Shown here: positions 22,501 to 31,491 of the stretch, piece after piece
Numbering within the stretch: the first letter of the stretch is position 1
Layout: the number at the start of each line of letters is the position of its first letter
Assembly: GCA_903772945.1 (NCBI GenBank)
Contig: CAICTM010000235.1
Span: forward strand, 1 to 64,000
DNA length: 64,000 nucleotides
Origin: Seminavis robusta
Lineage: Eukaryota; Bacillariophyta; Bacillariophyceae; Naviculales; Naviculaceae
Direction: 5' to 3'
Notes under the pieces: generated by a model
Databases searched by the model: none
What the model was told of the DNA's origin: nothing
What the model saw: the letters and a program-made list of their open reading frames with translations, nothing else
Translations under genes and position numbers: made by a program

Positions 22501-25500
22501 GTCATCATCATCATCACCACCATCTTTCTGTGGTTGAATGCCACCTGTGATTGCTGGCTTTGGATCAGGCCCCTGGGCAATTTCAGTTTCCATCTCCGAG
22601 TCATAGACTGCAGAGGAAAGCGATCCAACAGATGAATCCAAGCTGTCGTCATTGTCAACTTGGGCATCCTTGCCTTTTGAAGTCGCAAGGGCAGAGAATG
22701 CCTGTGTGAAGTCGTCAACCCGACCACCTGGAGGCTTTTTTGGCTCGTCATGACCCTCCTTCACAACTTTCTCCTCGTTCTCTTGTCGAGTTGGGCCCTC
22801 TGTCGTTTCTTTGCCAACTGCAGGGGCAGTCCTTTCTTTTACTTCGGCCACTTTATCAGATGGAGGTTTTTCTTTGCTTGTTGGCTTGATAGCTTCACTT
22901 TTGTCCGGGGATTCCAGTTCTGAGTCGTACACTGCTGTCGACAGGGATTGAACCGACGAATCCACACTGTCGTGGTCATCGTCATCGTCAGCATCTTTAT
23001 CTTTTGGAGCTGCCAAGGAAGAGAATGCCTCGGTGAAGTCGTCAACTCGACGAGTCGCTTGCTCTTGTGGCAAATCTCGACTTTCTGCAACTTCCTCCTT
23101 TTCCTCGTCTTTCCTCTGTTCGGTTAGAGCCTTTGCTGGGACTGAGCTTGGCTTCTCTGCTGCCCCCTCCGGAGCATTATCTGACAGGTCGTCAGAGTTT
23201 TCAGATGCGGAACTAATATCTCCAATGGAAGAATCAACGCTTTGCTGATCAAGGTATTCATCAGCCTTCATGGGTTTGGGCGCAGACAACGCCGAAAACA
23301 CGTTTGTGAAGGCTTCAACGCGGTCTTCCTTGGTAGCTTCCTTGGGATCATCCTTGGGATCTTCCGCGAGCGCGGGATATTCAAGCTTGGCTTCTTCCTC
23401 AAGTTTGGGCTCTTCTAGGATTTTTGGCTGTCCCTTGGTGTCACGATCACCAACAGTTTCTTCCTGCTGGTCCCTTCTTTGGTGAGTCGATTCTGATTGG
23501 TAGGTTGCAGAACTGATGGAAGCAACTGAGTCGTCTATCAAACTTTTGTCGTCTCTGCCTGGATCAGATAATTTTGTTGCCTGCGGCTGTTGTTGTGGGT
23601 TAGAAACTGCAGAGTATGCCTTCATGAAGTCACCAACTCGAGCACCATCAACTTCCTCTTCTCGAGCGTCAGAGTCAGGTTTATCCCGCCCCCCTTCGTT
23701 TTCAAATGTTTTTGTTGGAGCTGATGGTTCAGCTGGTGGAACCCCAGGTGCTTCCCTGTCGTCTGTCTGTTCCAACTTCTCCTCCCCAACGTCTGGAGGT
23801 GATGGTTCCCAGAGTTGATCGAACGAATCAGAGGAAACCGACGAGACCAGAGACGGCAAATCACTGGTGGTTTTTAGAGAGCCTTCATCCTCGCTCTCTG
23901 GTAGACTCTTTGGTTCCATGGATGGTTTCGAAGCACGCTCTTTGCGTCCAGGCCCAGCACTCTTGTCAGCATCCCTTGATGTGTGGTAGCTTTTGGAAGA
24001 TGTCTCGCTAGCTTCATCTGCAGCCGACAGGAATGGGCTTTCTCTGCCCTTTTCGCCAGCGTCAGACCCTGATTGTGCAGAGTCGTAATCGCCTGCATCT
24101 GAACCAGCGTCTGAAATATCACCGAATGAGGAATCGATGCTCATCTCCTCAACATCTTTTGTCTGTTGCATGTAGTTACCTGGCGGTGCACTTGATAATG
24201 CGGAAAAAGCCGACGTGAAGTCATCCACTTTCGGTGGTGGCGCTGGGGGCGCTGGGGGCGCCTCTGCAGGTTCCGGTGGAGGTGGACGCGGAGGACCCTT
24301 TTCTTGTGGCGTTTCCGCCCCTGGAGTCTCCGTGGTTGCCGGCGGAGGAACTGACTTCGAAGCTTCTGCATCTGCAGCATGTCGTTGTTGTGTTTCTTCA
24401 ACACTCTTGTTCAAGTCTCGAAGTCTTTTCTCCAGGTCATCACCGGCTCGATTGGCGCGATTCAACTGTGATTGCAGATTGTCCATTTTGGCTTTGAGTG
24501 CTTTCAATTGCTCATCAGGAGGGAGGATTCCAGACTCTGGGATGAAGTCAACAGCTTCAACTGGTGGCTTGGGCATCTTGGCACTTGTTCGAGAAATACT
24601 TCCACTTTCGCCGACAGCTTGCAGCTGTTCTTCCAAGTTCGCGCTCAACTTGTTTGTGTCAGAAAGGCGGGCTTGCAAATTCCCAACGTTTTCTTTTAGG
24701 CTACCTAGCTGTTGATTGATCTCTTTTCTGCCCTCTTCTGACGGCATCTTATCATTGAGACTGTCTCGAAGCGAGTTGATGCGTCTCTCCAAATCATTGC
24801 TCCATGCATCGGTCTGTGTCAAATCAGATTCAAGCTTGTCCACGAGCCCTCTCAAGTTAGTCATTTGTGTTTCATCAAATTGATCTAACTCTTCCACTTC
24901 TCCCTGTGATGAATCCTCGTCTTCAATTTCTTCCGTCAAAGCCTCAAAAGTCGCTACTATGGCTTCACACAACTCAACACCATTTTCGTAGGAGGTATCC
25001 AAGTATGGCTTCCGCTGTAGTTTGACCCGTCCTTTTGACCAATCAACCGCCGTGGAGAGGCTGATCGCCACAAGATCGTCTCTATCACCAACTGAGCTTT
25101 CGTCCGAAGCGGCAGCATCAACCTCGACCCCTTCATTTTTGTCTCTAACCAGATCGACGAGTACCTGATGAACCTTCACCCCTTGCTTGAAAGAATTCGT
25201 CTTCCTGCGCGACACTTTCCACCAAACTTTGCCCCCAATGGTAGCTGAGATAGAAAGAAACATGCTTGCCTCTTCGTCTGTTTCACCGCCACTGGACCCC
25301 CCACCTCGTATCCTCAAGACTGGAACCTCGCCCATCCCCCCCGCCGAGTATGCTCGACTCAAACCCTTTCCTAATGTAGTTCCGGCTTCCAAAAGATCTT
25401 GCAACTTGGACATGTTTGTTTCTTCCCCATAAAGCACTTGCAGGCCAGTTTCATCACCACTATTGTCATCGTGGCTAAAGTTTCGGTACTCCCCCAACCA

Positions 25501-25656
25501 GTCGTTCCGTACCGGTGACTCGTAACCCAGCCATCTTGGTTCCGAATTTGATGAAAGCGAAGAACTGATGGAATCCCCACTATTGTTGATTTGCATCGAA
25601 CCGATCGAACTTCGGCTTCGACGCCGCCCTCCTTCAAAGAAGCTCATGCTGAACAC
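16516..25656 (-). CDS. Giant repetitive, mostly disordered coiled-coil protein
   Basis: One uninterrupted frame of 3046 residues with no intron and no recognised catalytic domain. Order along the protein: a unique N-terminal part (1-250); coiled coil (~260-430); a Pro-rich stretch (~450-475); ten motif units (~476-1520) in which a helix like KVDDFTQAFSAL is followed about 20 residues later by an acidic box like SVDSSVGSLSSA; a long acidic linker; a strong coiled coil made of four ~40-residue repeats (~1918-2085); two or three SSSEEES/KPKPKAKK blocks (~2455-2520); an eleventh motif unit (~2727); a Lys/Glu run (~2808-2850); and a C-terminal pair of similar helices. There is no signal peptide. 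The composition suggests a heavily phosphorylated scaffold; its function is unknown. The conserved spacing of the motifs argues that the frame is truly translated. Confidence 0.85.
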   Translation of the reverse strand: MFSMSFFEGGRRRSRSSIGSMQINNSGDSISSSLSSNSEPRWLGYESPVRNDWLGEYRNFSHDDNSGDETGLQVLYGEETNMSKLQDLLEAGTTLGKGLSRAYSAGGMGEVPVLRIRGGGSSGGETDEEASMFLSISATIGGKVWWKVSRRKTNSFKQGVKVHQVLVDLVRDKNEGVEVDAAASDESSVGDRDDLVAISLSTAVDWSKGRVKLQRKPYLDTSYENGVELCEAIVATFEALTEEIEDEDSSQGEVEELDQFDETQMTNLRGLVDKLESDLTQTDAWSNDLERRINSLRDSLNDKMPSEEGRKEINQQLGSLKENVGNLQARLSDTNKLSANLEEQLQAVGESGSISRTSAKMPKPPVEAVDFIPESGILPPDEQLKALKAKMDNLQSQLNRANRAGDDLEKRLRDLNKSVEETQQRHAADAEASKSVPPPATTETPGAETPQEKGPPRPPPPEPAEAPPAPPAPPPKVDDFTSAFSALSSAPPGNYMQQTKDVEEMSIDSSFGDISDAGSDAGDYDSAQSGSDAGEKGRESPFLSAADEASETSSKSYHTSRDADKSAGPGRKERASKPSMEPKSLPESEDEGSLKTTSDLPSLVSSVSSDSFDQLWEPSPPDVGEEKLEQTDDREAPGVPPAEPSAPTKTFENEGGRDKPDSDAREEEVDGARVGDFMKAYSAVSNPQQQPQATKLSDPGRDDKSLIDDSVASISSATYQSESTHQRRDQQEETVGDRDTKGQPKILEEPKLEEEAKLEYPALAEDPKDDPKEATKEDRVEAFTNVFSALSAPKPMKADEYLDQQSVDSSIGDISSASENSDDLSDNAPEGAAEKPSSVPAKALTEQRKDEEKEEVAESRDLPQEQATRRVDDFTEAFSSLAAPKDKDADDDDDHDSVDSSVQSLSTAVYDSELESPDKSEAIKPTSKEKPPSDKVAEVKERTAPAVGKETTEGPTRQENEEKVVKEGHDEPKKPPGGRVDDFTQAFSALATSKGKDAQVDNDDSLDSSVGSLSSAVYDSEMETEIAQGPDPKPAITGGIQPQKDGGDDDDDSPKSSAPDHKASVKQVSQPSAQEGASERKPPADPSQKVEDFTQVFSSLSSPDKKAPKTADEEQSIDSSVGSIATASTMQEPVAAPDLLGKPGDELDEDAEIFAEPLQRAVSQPPETKERLKLEETSKQAVEKLEPAESARKVDDFTQAFSALNAPAPPKKTHEVEDEGSIDSSVGSISSVVTDDEVELGLSAKRPVDTTTDQGNVTADAPAKLAQTDPKETSPSRDESGPEGLAPALGDQKEDRTAKPHDASAAKSSAPTDAVPAEPQDGDGDATKRDSKVDEFTQAFSTINRPAPKLEKDYDDSVDSSVGTIDSVSGTEEGGDEDLLAAQDKLIQEKKVTPLPLEPGNEMPSQAATEKAATPTTQNADEFAKAFSALTEVSQQPDATLVDSEGIDSSVGTVASVSTSREPGTTTVEDSQLPQEVPRPASDALPADPDVDAEDAIKRDAKVNEFTQAFSTINKVSPKTEIDDIDSVDSSVGSIESVSASEGAAEDDLAPAPKEPITSEPVLSEPLSTSDKHTAPSMDKDGTIISSTGYVASVSAQDPNNVRLSSRKEPDEFRKVKEIFYRPDARINEKMDALEKTLQFEKDLIASAERILESLMNEDDLDDESTTFGGPNKWLPDDDFTPAGTDDRSVALSVEVISVALSSSGSSSETETSDDLLLPRGFADENVEKDREGLGDAQGQEQQTPRYKEPPRQWPPVAPEQSKASVPAELEKIEEKEAAQDKELEAKESQPRTDEIPKQGTVAKSWPVVNTGRPAAAPLRVEAVQEEAPEENDSAQESTGEIPGGTAASSVKRWPTVQTGVPTSRQIRQGVDRAAVPKLSNPGIQATMPQQRPQPRALPRVRQNVEPERRKKPENVEKEPTAEETAKVKELREKLAKQNRELEDAKKAKRELEADNARRAAAAESAAVRQLQKELEKQKRDLEEKRQAMKNLETENEKQKRALAEAERVEKLQEELERKKNKELEQRKKAMRDLELENEKQKKKLAEAARIKELQDELDKQNKELERTEEAVRDLEAANQKQKNALTAKEERPRPTRRWQPTKQKVDTKDSASDKTTNVPSNEAVRGNQASTIPSEGGTVAKLASKFNEKSAANAAPPTARSPRIEAVATEAGSELSLEQPSEESPHAARQIVAHDDISEISFSVVTDATGAVPIPSSKQVEQAKSTPAITIQDPVDRSKETVVPHNAAGVSAHEIDEPKLPALKEMPDEAPSAPAPVAPVPQTDVPIAGMSISPEDAELLNTKVADLVSVQVDIENESSSIELSLESLSTNSSEELRRNMEKAARDEEEAEKMVAEMLESATEEAPGAVASAAPVLEEEKNDTDPKSSDAPDKTPLLGALDEQSGSDKADASPNDPSLKQDESVAEEVPGGQSVAKSASFDESGAKQKSGPVEPSSEEEESSESEVKPKPKAKKVLESSSEEESSDSEEKPKPKAKAKKLLESSSEEESSESESDSEPKKTQKAPTVKKATAQTGESSSGEAESISEETSAESSSFKKKTAAKTNKGEIALSLGAASNPQTDSRAGGLGGMDEEPKEADLQASLEKQMQSADTGDVESAAVSAEALEPLGNPLIPITLARAAAESQQDDDAPRNFLDEFTKEDDPAGYKPDNENYSDPVDPNGSDLSVISIHSELTASSGDFDPVDDAAPPTDEAVQDEEPKINEKDAFAKAFSAISGAKTSTLDNETVSVDSSMKAKFGTTDSVVVADAVSHVTSEEPKETKDMTAPETTESPEEETEETTDANEKDAKPKKKKAKKKKKEEERKKEEERKKEEKRRRKKKKKQRKAEGEESISKQEFPFDEVTDLSPSTQQEASTSRESEPVVQEPQRTEQLDFGPRAQETSPTPPSDLRQSEVQQPLSTLPPQRAPHTLPNVDDAFERLNRLKDRLRSLKVLMDTKDPESQVEAQRLLAISYDAQNEGQNPLSGAIAEFSRELQHASRITAGSQNLGTPSPIDEAYGALLRAQSKLRSLRALAKGRKPRVIY
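21119..24237 (-). repeat. Array of ten diverged coding repeats
   Basis: The helix part of the repeat begins near 24231, 23642, 23322, 23051, 22725, 22397, 22081, 21663, 21405 and 21154 (reading on the minus strand), so unit length varies from about 250 to 590 bp. An eleventh unit lies apart near 17480. Consensus of the conserved part is [KR]VDDFTQAFSAL, then an acidic spacer, then D(S)[VIL]DSSVGS[IL]xS. Units have diverged in DNA and in linker length, so this is an old array under protein-level constraint, not a recent minisatellite. Confidence 0.85.
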
Positions 25657-26050
25657 CGTGGAGAAGTCTTTTTCTCAATAGAGCCTGCTACCAGGTAGCC
25701 CTTTGCTAGGTCGTTATCCATTCATCCTTGATGTCACCTACAGCAATCTTTTGATCGATTGATCGAGAAAGAGTGGACAAAATCCAAAATTTGGTCGCCT
25801 GATTCGATTCATTACGCTTATCCCTAAAATACCTTTCTCTCTGCATTCTTACAGCCTTGCTGGCTTTAATGTACAACATTAGAGCTCGGGCTATTCGTCA
25901 AGCTTCGGACGAGCTCTTCCGGTGGATCCAAAAAGCCGTCGCGACGCTGTCACAATGGCGCCCATTGAGTTACAAAGCATAGAAGCCCTACTTTTCTAGT
26001 CTCGAAGCCAGCAGGAACTTTTTCTTGAATCCAATCATAGTACGCGAACC
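25657..26050. promoter_or_regulatory. Divergent promoter of giant ORF and PSMB2
   Basis: The starts of the giant ORF (-) and the proteasome subunit (+) are 394 bp apart and divergent. The stretch must hold both promoters. No clear TATA box or repeat was found. Confidence 0.45.
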
Positions 26051-26801
26051 ATGGATAGTGTGTTTGGAGTTTGTTACAATGGAGGAGGTGAGTTTCTCTT
26101 GGCCGGATCTGTTGTCATGCTTTGTAACTCGTCTGGCTGTTTGTTTTGTTGGCGGAGGTTGGCACAGGATCCTTTTGATCTTTTTGTTTCTCACCGTCGT
26201 AATGCCTTCCCTTCCAGTGATCCTCGCCGCGGATCAGTCGAATGCTCGTTCCATTTTGGTGTACCAAGAGAATCTCGACAAGATTGCGGAATTGACGAGT
26301 CACTCCGCAATGGGCGTCGCTGGACCCAACTGCGATTTGGTCAATTTCACAGAATACGTCGCCAAGAACATTCGGCTCTACGAGCTCTCCAATGATGGAA
26401 CCAAGTTGTCGGTCCACGCCCAGGCCAACTTTGCCCGTGGAGAACTGGCCTATGCCTTGCGACGGGGCCCCTACCAAGTCAACATCTTGTTGGGTGGATA
26501 CGACACGAACGAGGCAGACAAGTCAAAGGAAGGTGCTAGCTTGTACCACTTGGATTACATGGGTACCTTGCACAAGGTTCCCTTTGGAGCTCAGGGATAC
26601 GCTTCCTACTTTACGCTTTCAATCATGGACCGTGAGTACAAGGAAAACTTGAATGAGGCCGAAGCCATTACGATTGTGGAGCATTGCATTGCCGAAATAC
26701 AAACTCGTTTCATGTTGAAACAACCCAACTACATCATCAAGGCGGTGGACAAGGATGGAGTTCGAGTGATCAAATATGGAAGTGATCCCTCCGATAATTA
26801 G
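26051..26801 (+). CDS. PSMB2: 20S proteasome subunit beta type 2 (beta-4)
   Basis: Two exons, 26051-26087 and 26218-26801, with a 130-nt intron (GTGAGT...TTCCAG), give 206 residues; the family is about 200. It is a non-catalytic beta subunit of the 20S core. It starts MDSVFGVCYNGG-VILAAD, lacking a propeptide and catalytic Thr1 as expected, and follows the family in KIAELTSHSAMGVAGPNCD, VNILLGGYD, LYHLDYMGTL, AQGYASYFTLSIMD and a final IKAVDKDGVRVI. The intron is needed to join the first beta strand to ILAADQS; an in-frame ATG at 26025 reads intron sequence and is rejected. Confidence 0.93.
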
Positions 26802-27072
26802 AATAATTTCTCAAGGCTTGGGAAGTCATATTGGAAAAAGCTCAGTAGGTTCAACCTTATATTTTGTCAATAGTCTAGTTGTACAGTACTGTACGCTGAA
26901 TGTTTCATCGTACAACAAGATAGAATATACTGGTATAGGCAACTAACGCACCAAGAGGAAGTTGGTATAGCTGAGCCGTAAAATAATGCCACACAAACAC
27001 AAGACGACAATGGTATGGCGGGAAAAAACCATTGTGAAGGCCGTTTGGACAGCACCCCTTTTCCTCCTTGTT

Positions 27073-28443
27073 TTAGCCGCGTGCTCGGGTGGATCTTCTT
27101 GGGTATCGTCTCGGTCTTTCTTCGTTAGAGACAGACTCTTTCTCTTCTTTTTCCTTTCTGGCAGCCTTCTTCTTTGGATCTTTCTTTGATTCGGCCTCTG
27201 CCTCTTTGTCGGTTGTGTTCGAATCTGCCTTCTTCCTTTTGGAGGCTGCCCCAGTGTTCTTGGTTTCCTTCTCATCGTCGGCAGTTTTCTGCTTCTTCGT
27301 ATCTATTACTCGTTCTTTCTCAGAGTCCTTTGCTTCTTCCGTCTTGACAACATTCTTAGCGGCTCTCTTCTTCTTTGACGTTGATGACTTCTGCTTGTCT
27401 TCGTCTTGAACCTCTTCCTTTTTGGCTGCTGCCGGCTTTCGCTTTTTCGTGGATGTTGCCCCTTCGTCGTCTTTGGTTGTCGAGTCAGCCTTGGTTTTCT
27501 TTGCAGCCTTTCTTGATCGACCTTGCTCCTTTTGGATCGAAGCCACAATGGCTGATGTTCTCCCACCTGATTTGATAAAGGTAATCTGACGCCCTTTGGA
27601 GTCTTTGGCCTGGGCACGTTTCTTTTCCCATCGATAGTTGAACATCCAATCTCTTGGAAACTCTTCTTTGTCCCCATAGCAAGCCACCGCAGTCTCCAGT
27701 ATGCTGGACAGCGTGTCCACCAGTTTCTGAGCCTCTTCTCTGCTGAGATTTTTTTGTTCTGGATGAAGCTCACACTGAAATGCCACTTCATCTGCAATCC
27801 AGTTGCCGACACCACTAACAGCACGCTTTTGATCAAGCAAAAGTGCTTTTATTGGCTTGGATTGTTCTGTCAGCTTGTTCAAGATTTCCTCCAGCGCATC
27901 TCCCTTCATTTCAAGAAGGGCATCAGGAGCCAATTCTTCAAATCTGTCTTGGTTGACATCCAAAACAACATGACCGAATTTTCTTGGATCCGAAAATGAT
28001 GCCTCTGCCAACACATCTCCCGACGTCTTGTCTACAAGATTAAATGTCAAGTAAGTGTTGGGCAGAGGGTATTCCGTTGTTTCCTTGAGCTCTTCAAGGT
28101 TCGGAATAGAGCTTGGACTGGCGATACGTCCCGTCATTGCCATGTGAAGAAAGAGGTACACGTGCTTTGTTTTGGTGGTGGTTTCTTCTTCATCTTTTGT
28201 GGTCGTGACATCTATCGGTTCAAAGCATTCCAGCTCCATGCACAACAGCTTGCCTTTGCGAGTCACATCCACCACCGTGCAATTGTCGTTCAAGGCATCG
28301 ATTTCAGCGTCACTCAAAAAGTTTTTCGGAGGATTGTCTTTGACGCGTTCAATCCGAAGTCTGTGGGATTCCCTCTTGTCGTCTGGAGATTTCAGGGTTA
28401 CAAGTACCCTGCGCATAAACTCGACTTCTGGCAGTTCTGGCAT
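27073..28443 (-). CDS. Fpg/Nei-type DNA glycosylase-AP lyase with basic tail
   Basis: Single exon, 456 residues from the ATG at 28443. This start gives MPELPEVEF, with catalytic Pro2 and Glu3; the ATG 14 codons upstream would bury the catalytic proline and is rejected. The enzyme excises oxidised bases such as 8-oxoguanine and nicks the abasic site. VTRKGKLLCMEL carries the beta-hairpin lysine, and LLLDQKRAVSGVGNWIADE is the helix-two-turn-helix. In place of a zinc finger there is a zincless-type segment (ITFIKSGGRTSAIV), as in plant and fungal members. The last ~165 residues are a Lys/Glu/Ala-rich tail with several nuclear-localisation-like clusters, ending RRYPRRSTRARG. Confidence 0.93.
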   Translation of the reverse strand: MPELPEVEFMRRVLVTLKSPDDKRESHRLRIERVKDNPPKNFLSDAEIDALNDNCTVVDVTRKGKLLCMELECFEPIDVTTTKDEEETTTKTKHVYLFLHMAMTGRIASPSSIPNLEELKETTEYPLPNTYLTFNLVDKTSGDVLAEASFSDPRKFGHVVLDVNQDRFEELAPDALLEMKGDALEEILNKLTEQSKPIKALLLDQKRAVSGVGNWIADEVAFQCELHPEQKNLSREEAQKLVDTLSSILETAVACYGDKEEFPRDWMFNYRWEKKRAQAKDSKGRQITFIKSGGRTSAIVASIQKEQGRSRKAAKKTKADSTTKDDEGATSTKKRKPAAAKKEEVQDEDKQKSSTSKKKRAAKNVVKTEEAKDSEKERVIDTKKQKTADDEKETKNTGAASKRKKADSNTTDKEAEAESKKDPKKKAARKEKEEKESVSNEERPRRYPRRSTRARG

Positions 28444-29838
28444 GGTTTTGGTGCGTTTCGCAAGTGGCAGTACCAAAATTCTCAATGGAAGGCTTGATCC
28501 GATGTGGTTGTCACTGGAATTGATTGTGCCGAACTACTAGTACTGGGCAAAACAGGTGATTGTGACGATGCTTCTGGTGATAAGTTGGGTGACGCCCTAC
28601 AGAAATCGCCTTTTTCGGAAAGGGTATCAGGGGCTAAAGGATTCGACTCTCACTCCACAGTCCACAGCCAAGGCAAAGCTGGGACTGAACAGATCGGATG
28701 GAATAGATAGATGCGAAATATTCACTTGTTGTGGGCCTGTGGTGTTGGTTGAGATGTCCAGGAACGATTGCACTATTTGGGTGGTGTGGAAGTGCCATGG
28801 GAAGGTTCGCAGCAAAGGATCGTCCGAGGATCTGTTCCAACATCAAAACACGCCAAGCTTGAGCCGCGCCAACACTGATCGGCACAAATAACGGCCAAGT
28901 CCCTCGACTGGCTAACCCTAACCCTGAAAACTTTACTCTTTTGGGAGTCTGTGGGGCCGCTCACCAGGTGGAAATAATGCCACTTCCTGTCAAAAAGAAG
29001 AAGGAGAAATGAGCGCCACAGCTGCGGCGTTGCTTATTTAAAACTACCGGTATGTGGTTGCAACACGGCAGCTCCGGCCTCCAAAACTCGCTCGGATTGA
29101 ACGACGTCGGCGTCGTTCGACGTCGGCTACAACAACAACACATTCCTCAACAACAACACCGCCTTTCAAGCTTGCGTTTGTTGATGCATCGGTAGTGGTT
29201 ATATAGACGAATTGTAGAGCCCATACTTGTATTTTAGGAGCGCCGTCTCGTTGAATTGAGTACCAGTACCAGTCTCCGGAGCGTACATGGTGGTGGTTGA
29301 CGTTCCCTTGTTCCCTTTGTTGCGGTGTTACAGTACCGCTGCACTTTTGACTTCGCGCCATTTCGGAAAGGAAAGACGGTAGCAGAGTGAGTCACGAGAC
29401 GAGTCGAGTCAACCGCGTCCAACCGTTACAAACATTTGGAATTATGTCTAGGTCAGTCGTGCAAGATTATCTCCCAGATTGTCAGAGAGAAAAGCGCGAA
29501 AGACTCGAGATAGTGGCTGTGGCAGGGACAGAAATATCACTCAGCAAACATCAACTCGCCTATCAACAAAGCCCCACGTAAACGCGTAGAAGATCAGAGA
29601 AATCACCTAATACAACGATCATTGGAGCTTGCTATCGCTGGCAACAACACGGCAGGTAGCTCAATTTGCAAGCCATTCTACTTCGTTTGGGGAGAAAGTA
29701 GCCTACCGAATTTTTTAGCTATGGTCACAATTCAGCCAAGGACATGTCGACACGATCAAGTCAAGGTAGAATATTCTTCTAAATGAAAAATAGGTAGCGA
29801 TGTGGCTTACTGCCGCCTCTTGTGCATGTCTTGCTATC
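28444..29838. other. Intergenic, no gene seen
   Basis: About 1.4 kb between the glycosylase start and the 3' end of the APH-like kinase gene. It carries two telomere-type repeats, CTAACCCTAACCCT, near 28914. Short frames at 28627-28964 and 29044-29422 show no domain. The glycosylase promoter should lie at the left. Confidence 0.4.
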
Positions 29839-31086
29839 CTATAATCTACTCGTCATCGCAGCGGTTGTTGTGGGTGGAGGATGCATTTCGAGAATTGCTT
29901 GGGTCAACTGAATCACCTTGGGAAGGAGTGCGGCAACCTTCTTGGCAATGGGACTGCTGGCAACACCAGCTTTGGATCTCTGTGCCACTCCCTGCACAAT
30001 GACACAATTCTTGAAATATAAAAAGGACAAAAAGAACCCGCTCCACTCCAGAGCAGTTTGGAGCGATTCCACGTTGGCCTCCTTGCAGTACATTTGGATG
30101 AGTTGTTCTCGAGAAGGAATTCCCAATTCTTGCAAATCCAATCCCGCAATTCCAGTAATGGCAGGAGCCGCCCGGGGCATAAAGTACATCATGGAGAGGT
30201 TGGCCAAGTCGCAGTAGCTATTGCCAATAGTGGAAAGCTCCCAATCCAACACTCCAATGAGTCTGGATTCTGTTGGATGAAAGATCAAATTATCCACTTT
30301 GAAATCGCCGTGAAGTAGACTGACAAGCTTTGGACAATGAACGGCGTGCTCCTTTAGCAAAATAGCCAATCGTTCAATGTCAGGGTTGTTGGATTCCCCA
30401 CCGGCTAGTTCGCTTTGTTTTCGGCTGACGGACAAGAGTCGATCTAATTGTCGTTCGACGTAGCGACTAGGTTTCTTTCCATAGTCCAGTAATCCGACCT
30501 GCTCCAAGTTCACCGAATGTAGATTGGCCAAAACCCGAACAATATCACGGTATGCATCTTGTCGTTGTTGTCGCGTGAGTCCGGGCATGGAAGGGTCCGT
30601 AAAGATGCGCCCTTGGATGAATTGCATGATATAAAATTCCGCACCTAGCACTTGCTTGTCTCGGCAATACGCGTATACTTCTGGGACTGGTACGAGAGCA
30701 TCTGGATGTAGCTGATTGTGGCGCTGTAGCGCTTTGAGTACCCGAAACTCGCGATGCAGAGCATGTGCCGAAGCATGAGCAACCTTTTGTGGCTTTTTGC
30801 GCAGAACCCATTTCGTTGTTGTTCCACTGTTGCTCGCAATCTTGACGAAAAAGGTCGGGTTTGACTGACCAAACCCAAACTGCTTGATGGTCAGCAACTG
30901 CTGGAGTTGACTGGCATCCGAGACATCTCGAAGAGAGAAGCCCCCTTCTAAAAGCACAGATTTCAGAGATGGCTGCAAGGTTATCCATTTGGTCAGGGAC
31001 GCAATATCCAGAGACACTCTCAAGGCTGTCGTTCCTTGCCCACGATCCCCTTCCAATTTCGTCGAAGCTCCTTCTGTCCTCTTCAT
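29839..31086 (-). CDS. ACAD10/11-like aminoglycoside phosphotransferase-fold kinase
   Basis: Single exon, 415 residues. The APH/choline-kinase fold is shown by the ATP-loop region [12 protein letters not shown], the lysine in KWVLRKKP, the [14 protein letters not shown] hinge, the catalytic loop [14 protein letters not shown] and the metal-binding [18 protein letters not shown]. This arrangement matches the kinase domain of acyl-CoA dehydrogenase family members 10 and 11, which phosphorylate 4-hydroxyacyl-CoAs for degradation. Here it stands alone with no dehydrogenase domain. No organelle signal is clear. It lies downstream of clpX on the same strand, 405 bp away. Confidence 0.85.
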   Translation of the reverse strand: MKRTEGASTKLEGDRGQGTTALRVSLDIASLTKWITLQPSLKSVLLEGGFSLRDVSDASQLQQLLTIKQFGFGQSNPTFFVKIASNSGTTTKWVLRKKPQKVAHASAHALHREFRVLKALQRHNQLHPDALVPVPEVYAYCRDKQVLGAEFYIMQFIQGRIFTDPSMPGLTRQQRQDAYRDIVRVLANLHSVNLEQVGLLDYGKKPSRYVERQLDRLLSVSRKQSELAGGESNNPDIERLAILLKEHAVHCPKLVSLLHGDFKVDNLIFHPTESRLIGVLDWELSTIGNSYCDLANLSMMYFMPRAAPAITGIAGLDLQELGIPSREQLIQMYCKEANVESLQTALEWSGFFLSFLYFKNCVIVQGVAQRSKAGVASSPIAKKVAALLPKVIQLTQAILEMHPPPTTTAAMTSRL

Positions 31087-31491
31087 CTCCGTCGTGCCAG
31101 TGGCAGTATTCTTTTCTGGGAAAATGAGCTGAGCAAATAATCGATCACGTGGCGCTAGCTAGCAATGAGCCGGCGAGGCTGGTACCAGGTACCGGCGCCG
31201 CAAGTATGCATTGTAAAATCTTCCAGCAGGATCTTGGTCTGTCTGACCAACAAAGCACCTGCGATACCGTACCGGTACAGGGGTTTGATGAAGCACAGAA
31301 GAATGTGACAGACGAAACAGATTACTACAGATTGCACGGATGTAAGTAATATTTGTAGCCTTTGTTATTTATAAAATCTAAGCGCGCTATGAAAGCAAAA
31401 CTAAAACGGTGAAACACTACCTTACCGGTAGGCAGTCCACCAAGAAACCCCGTCTGGGCCAGTGCTTGAGACCTAGCTAGCTAGCCACCAG
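31087..31491. other. Spacer with palindromes
   Basis: About 405 bp between the APH-like kinase start and the clpX stop. It holds GGTACCAGGTACCGG near 31181, ACCGTACCGGTAC near 31267, ACCGGTAG near 31424 and CTAGCTAGCTAG at 31473-31484, all members of the interspersed palindromes in this window. The kinase promoter should lie here. Confidence 0.5.

Noticed and set aside
16516-25656. Giant protein as a silaffin-type silica protein
   Set aside because: No signal peptide and no ER entry; the Ser/Lys blocks fit a nuclear or cytosolic phosphoprotein better.
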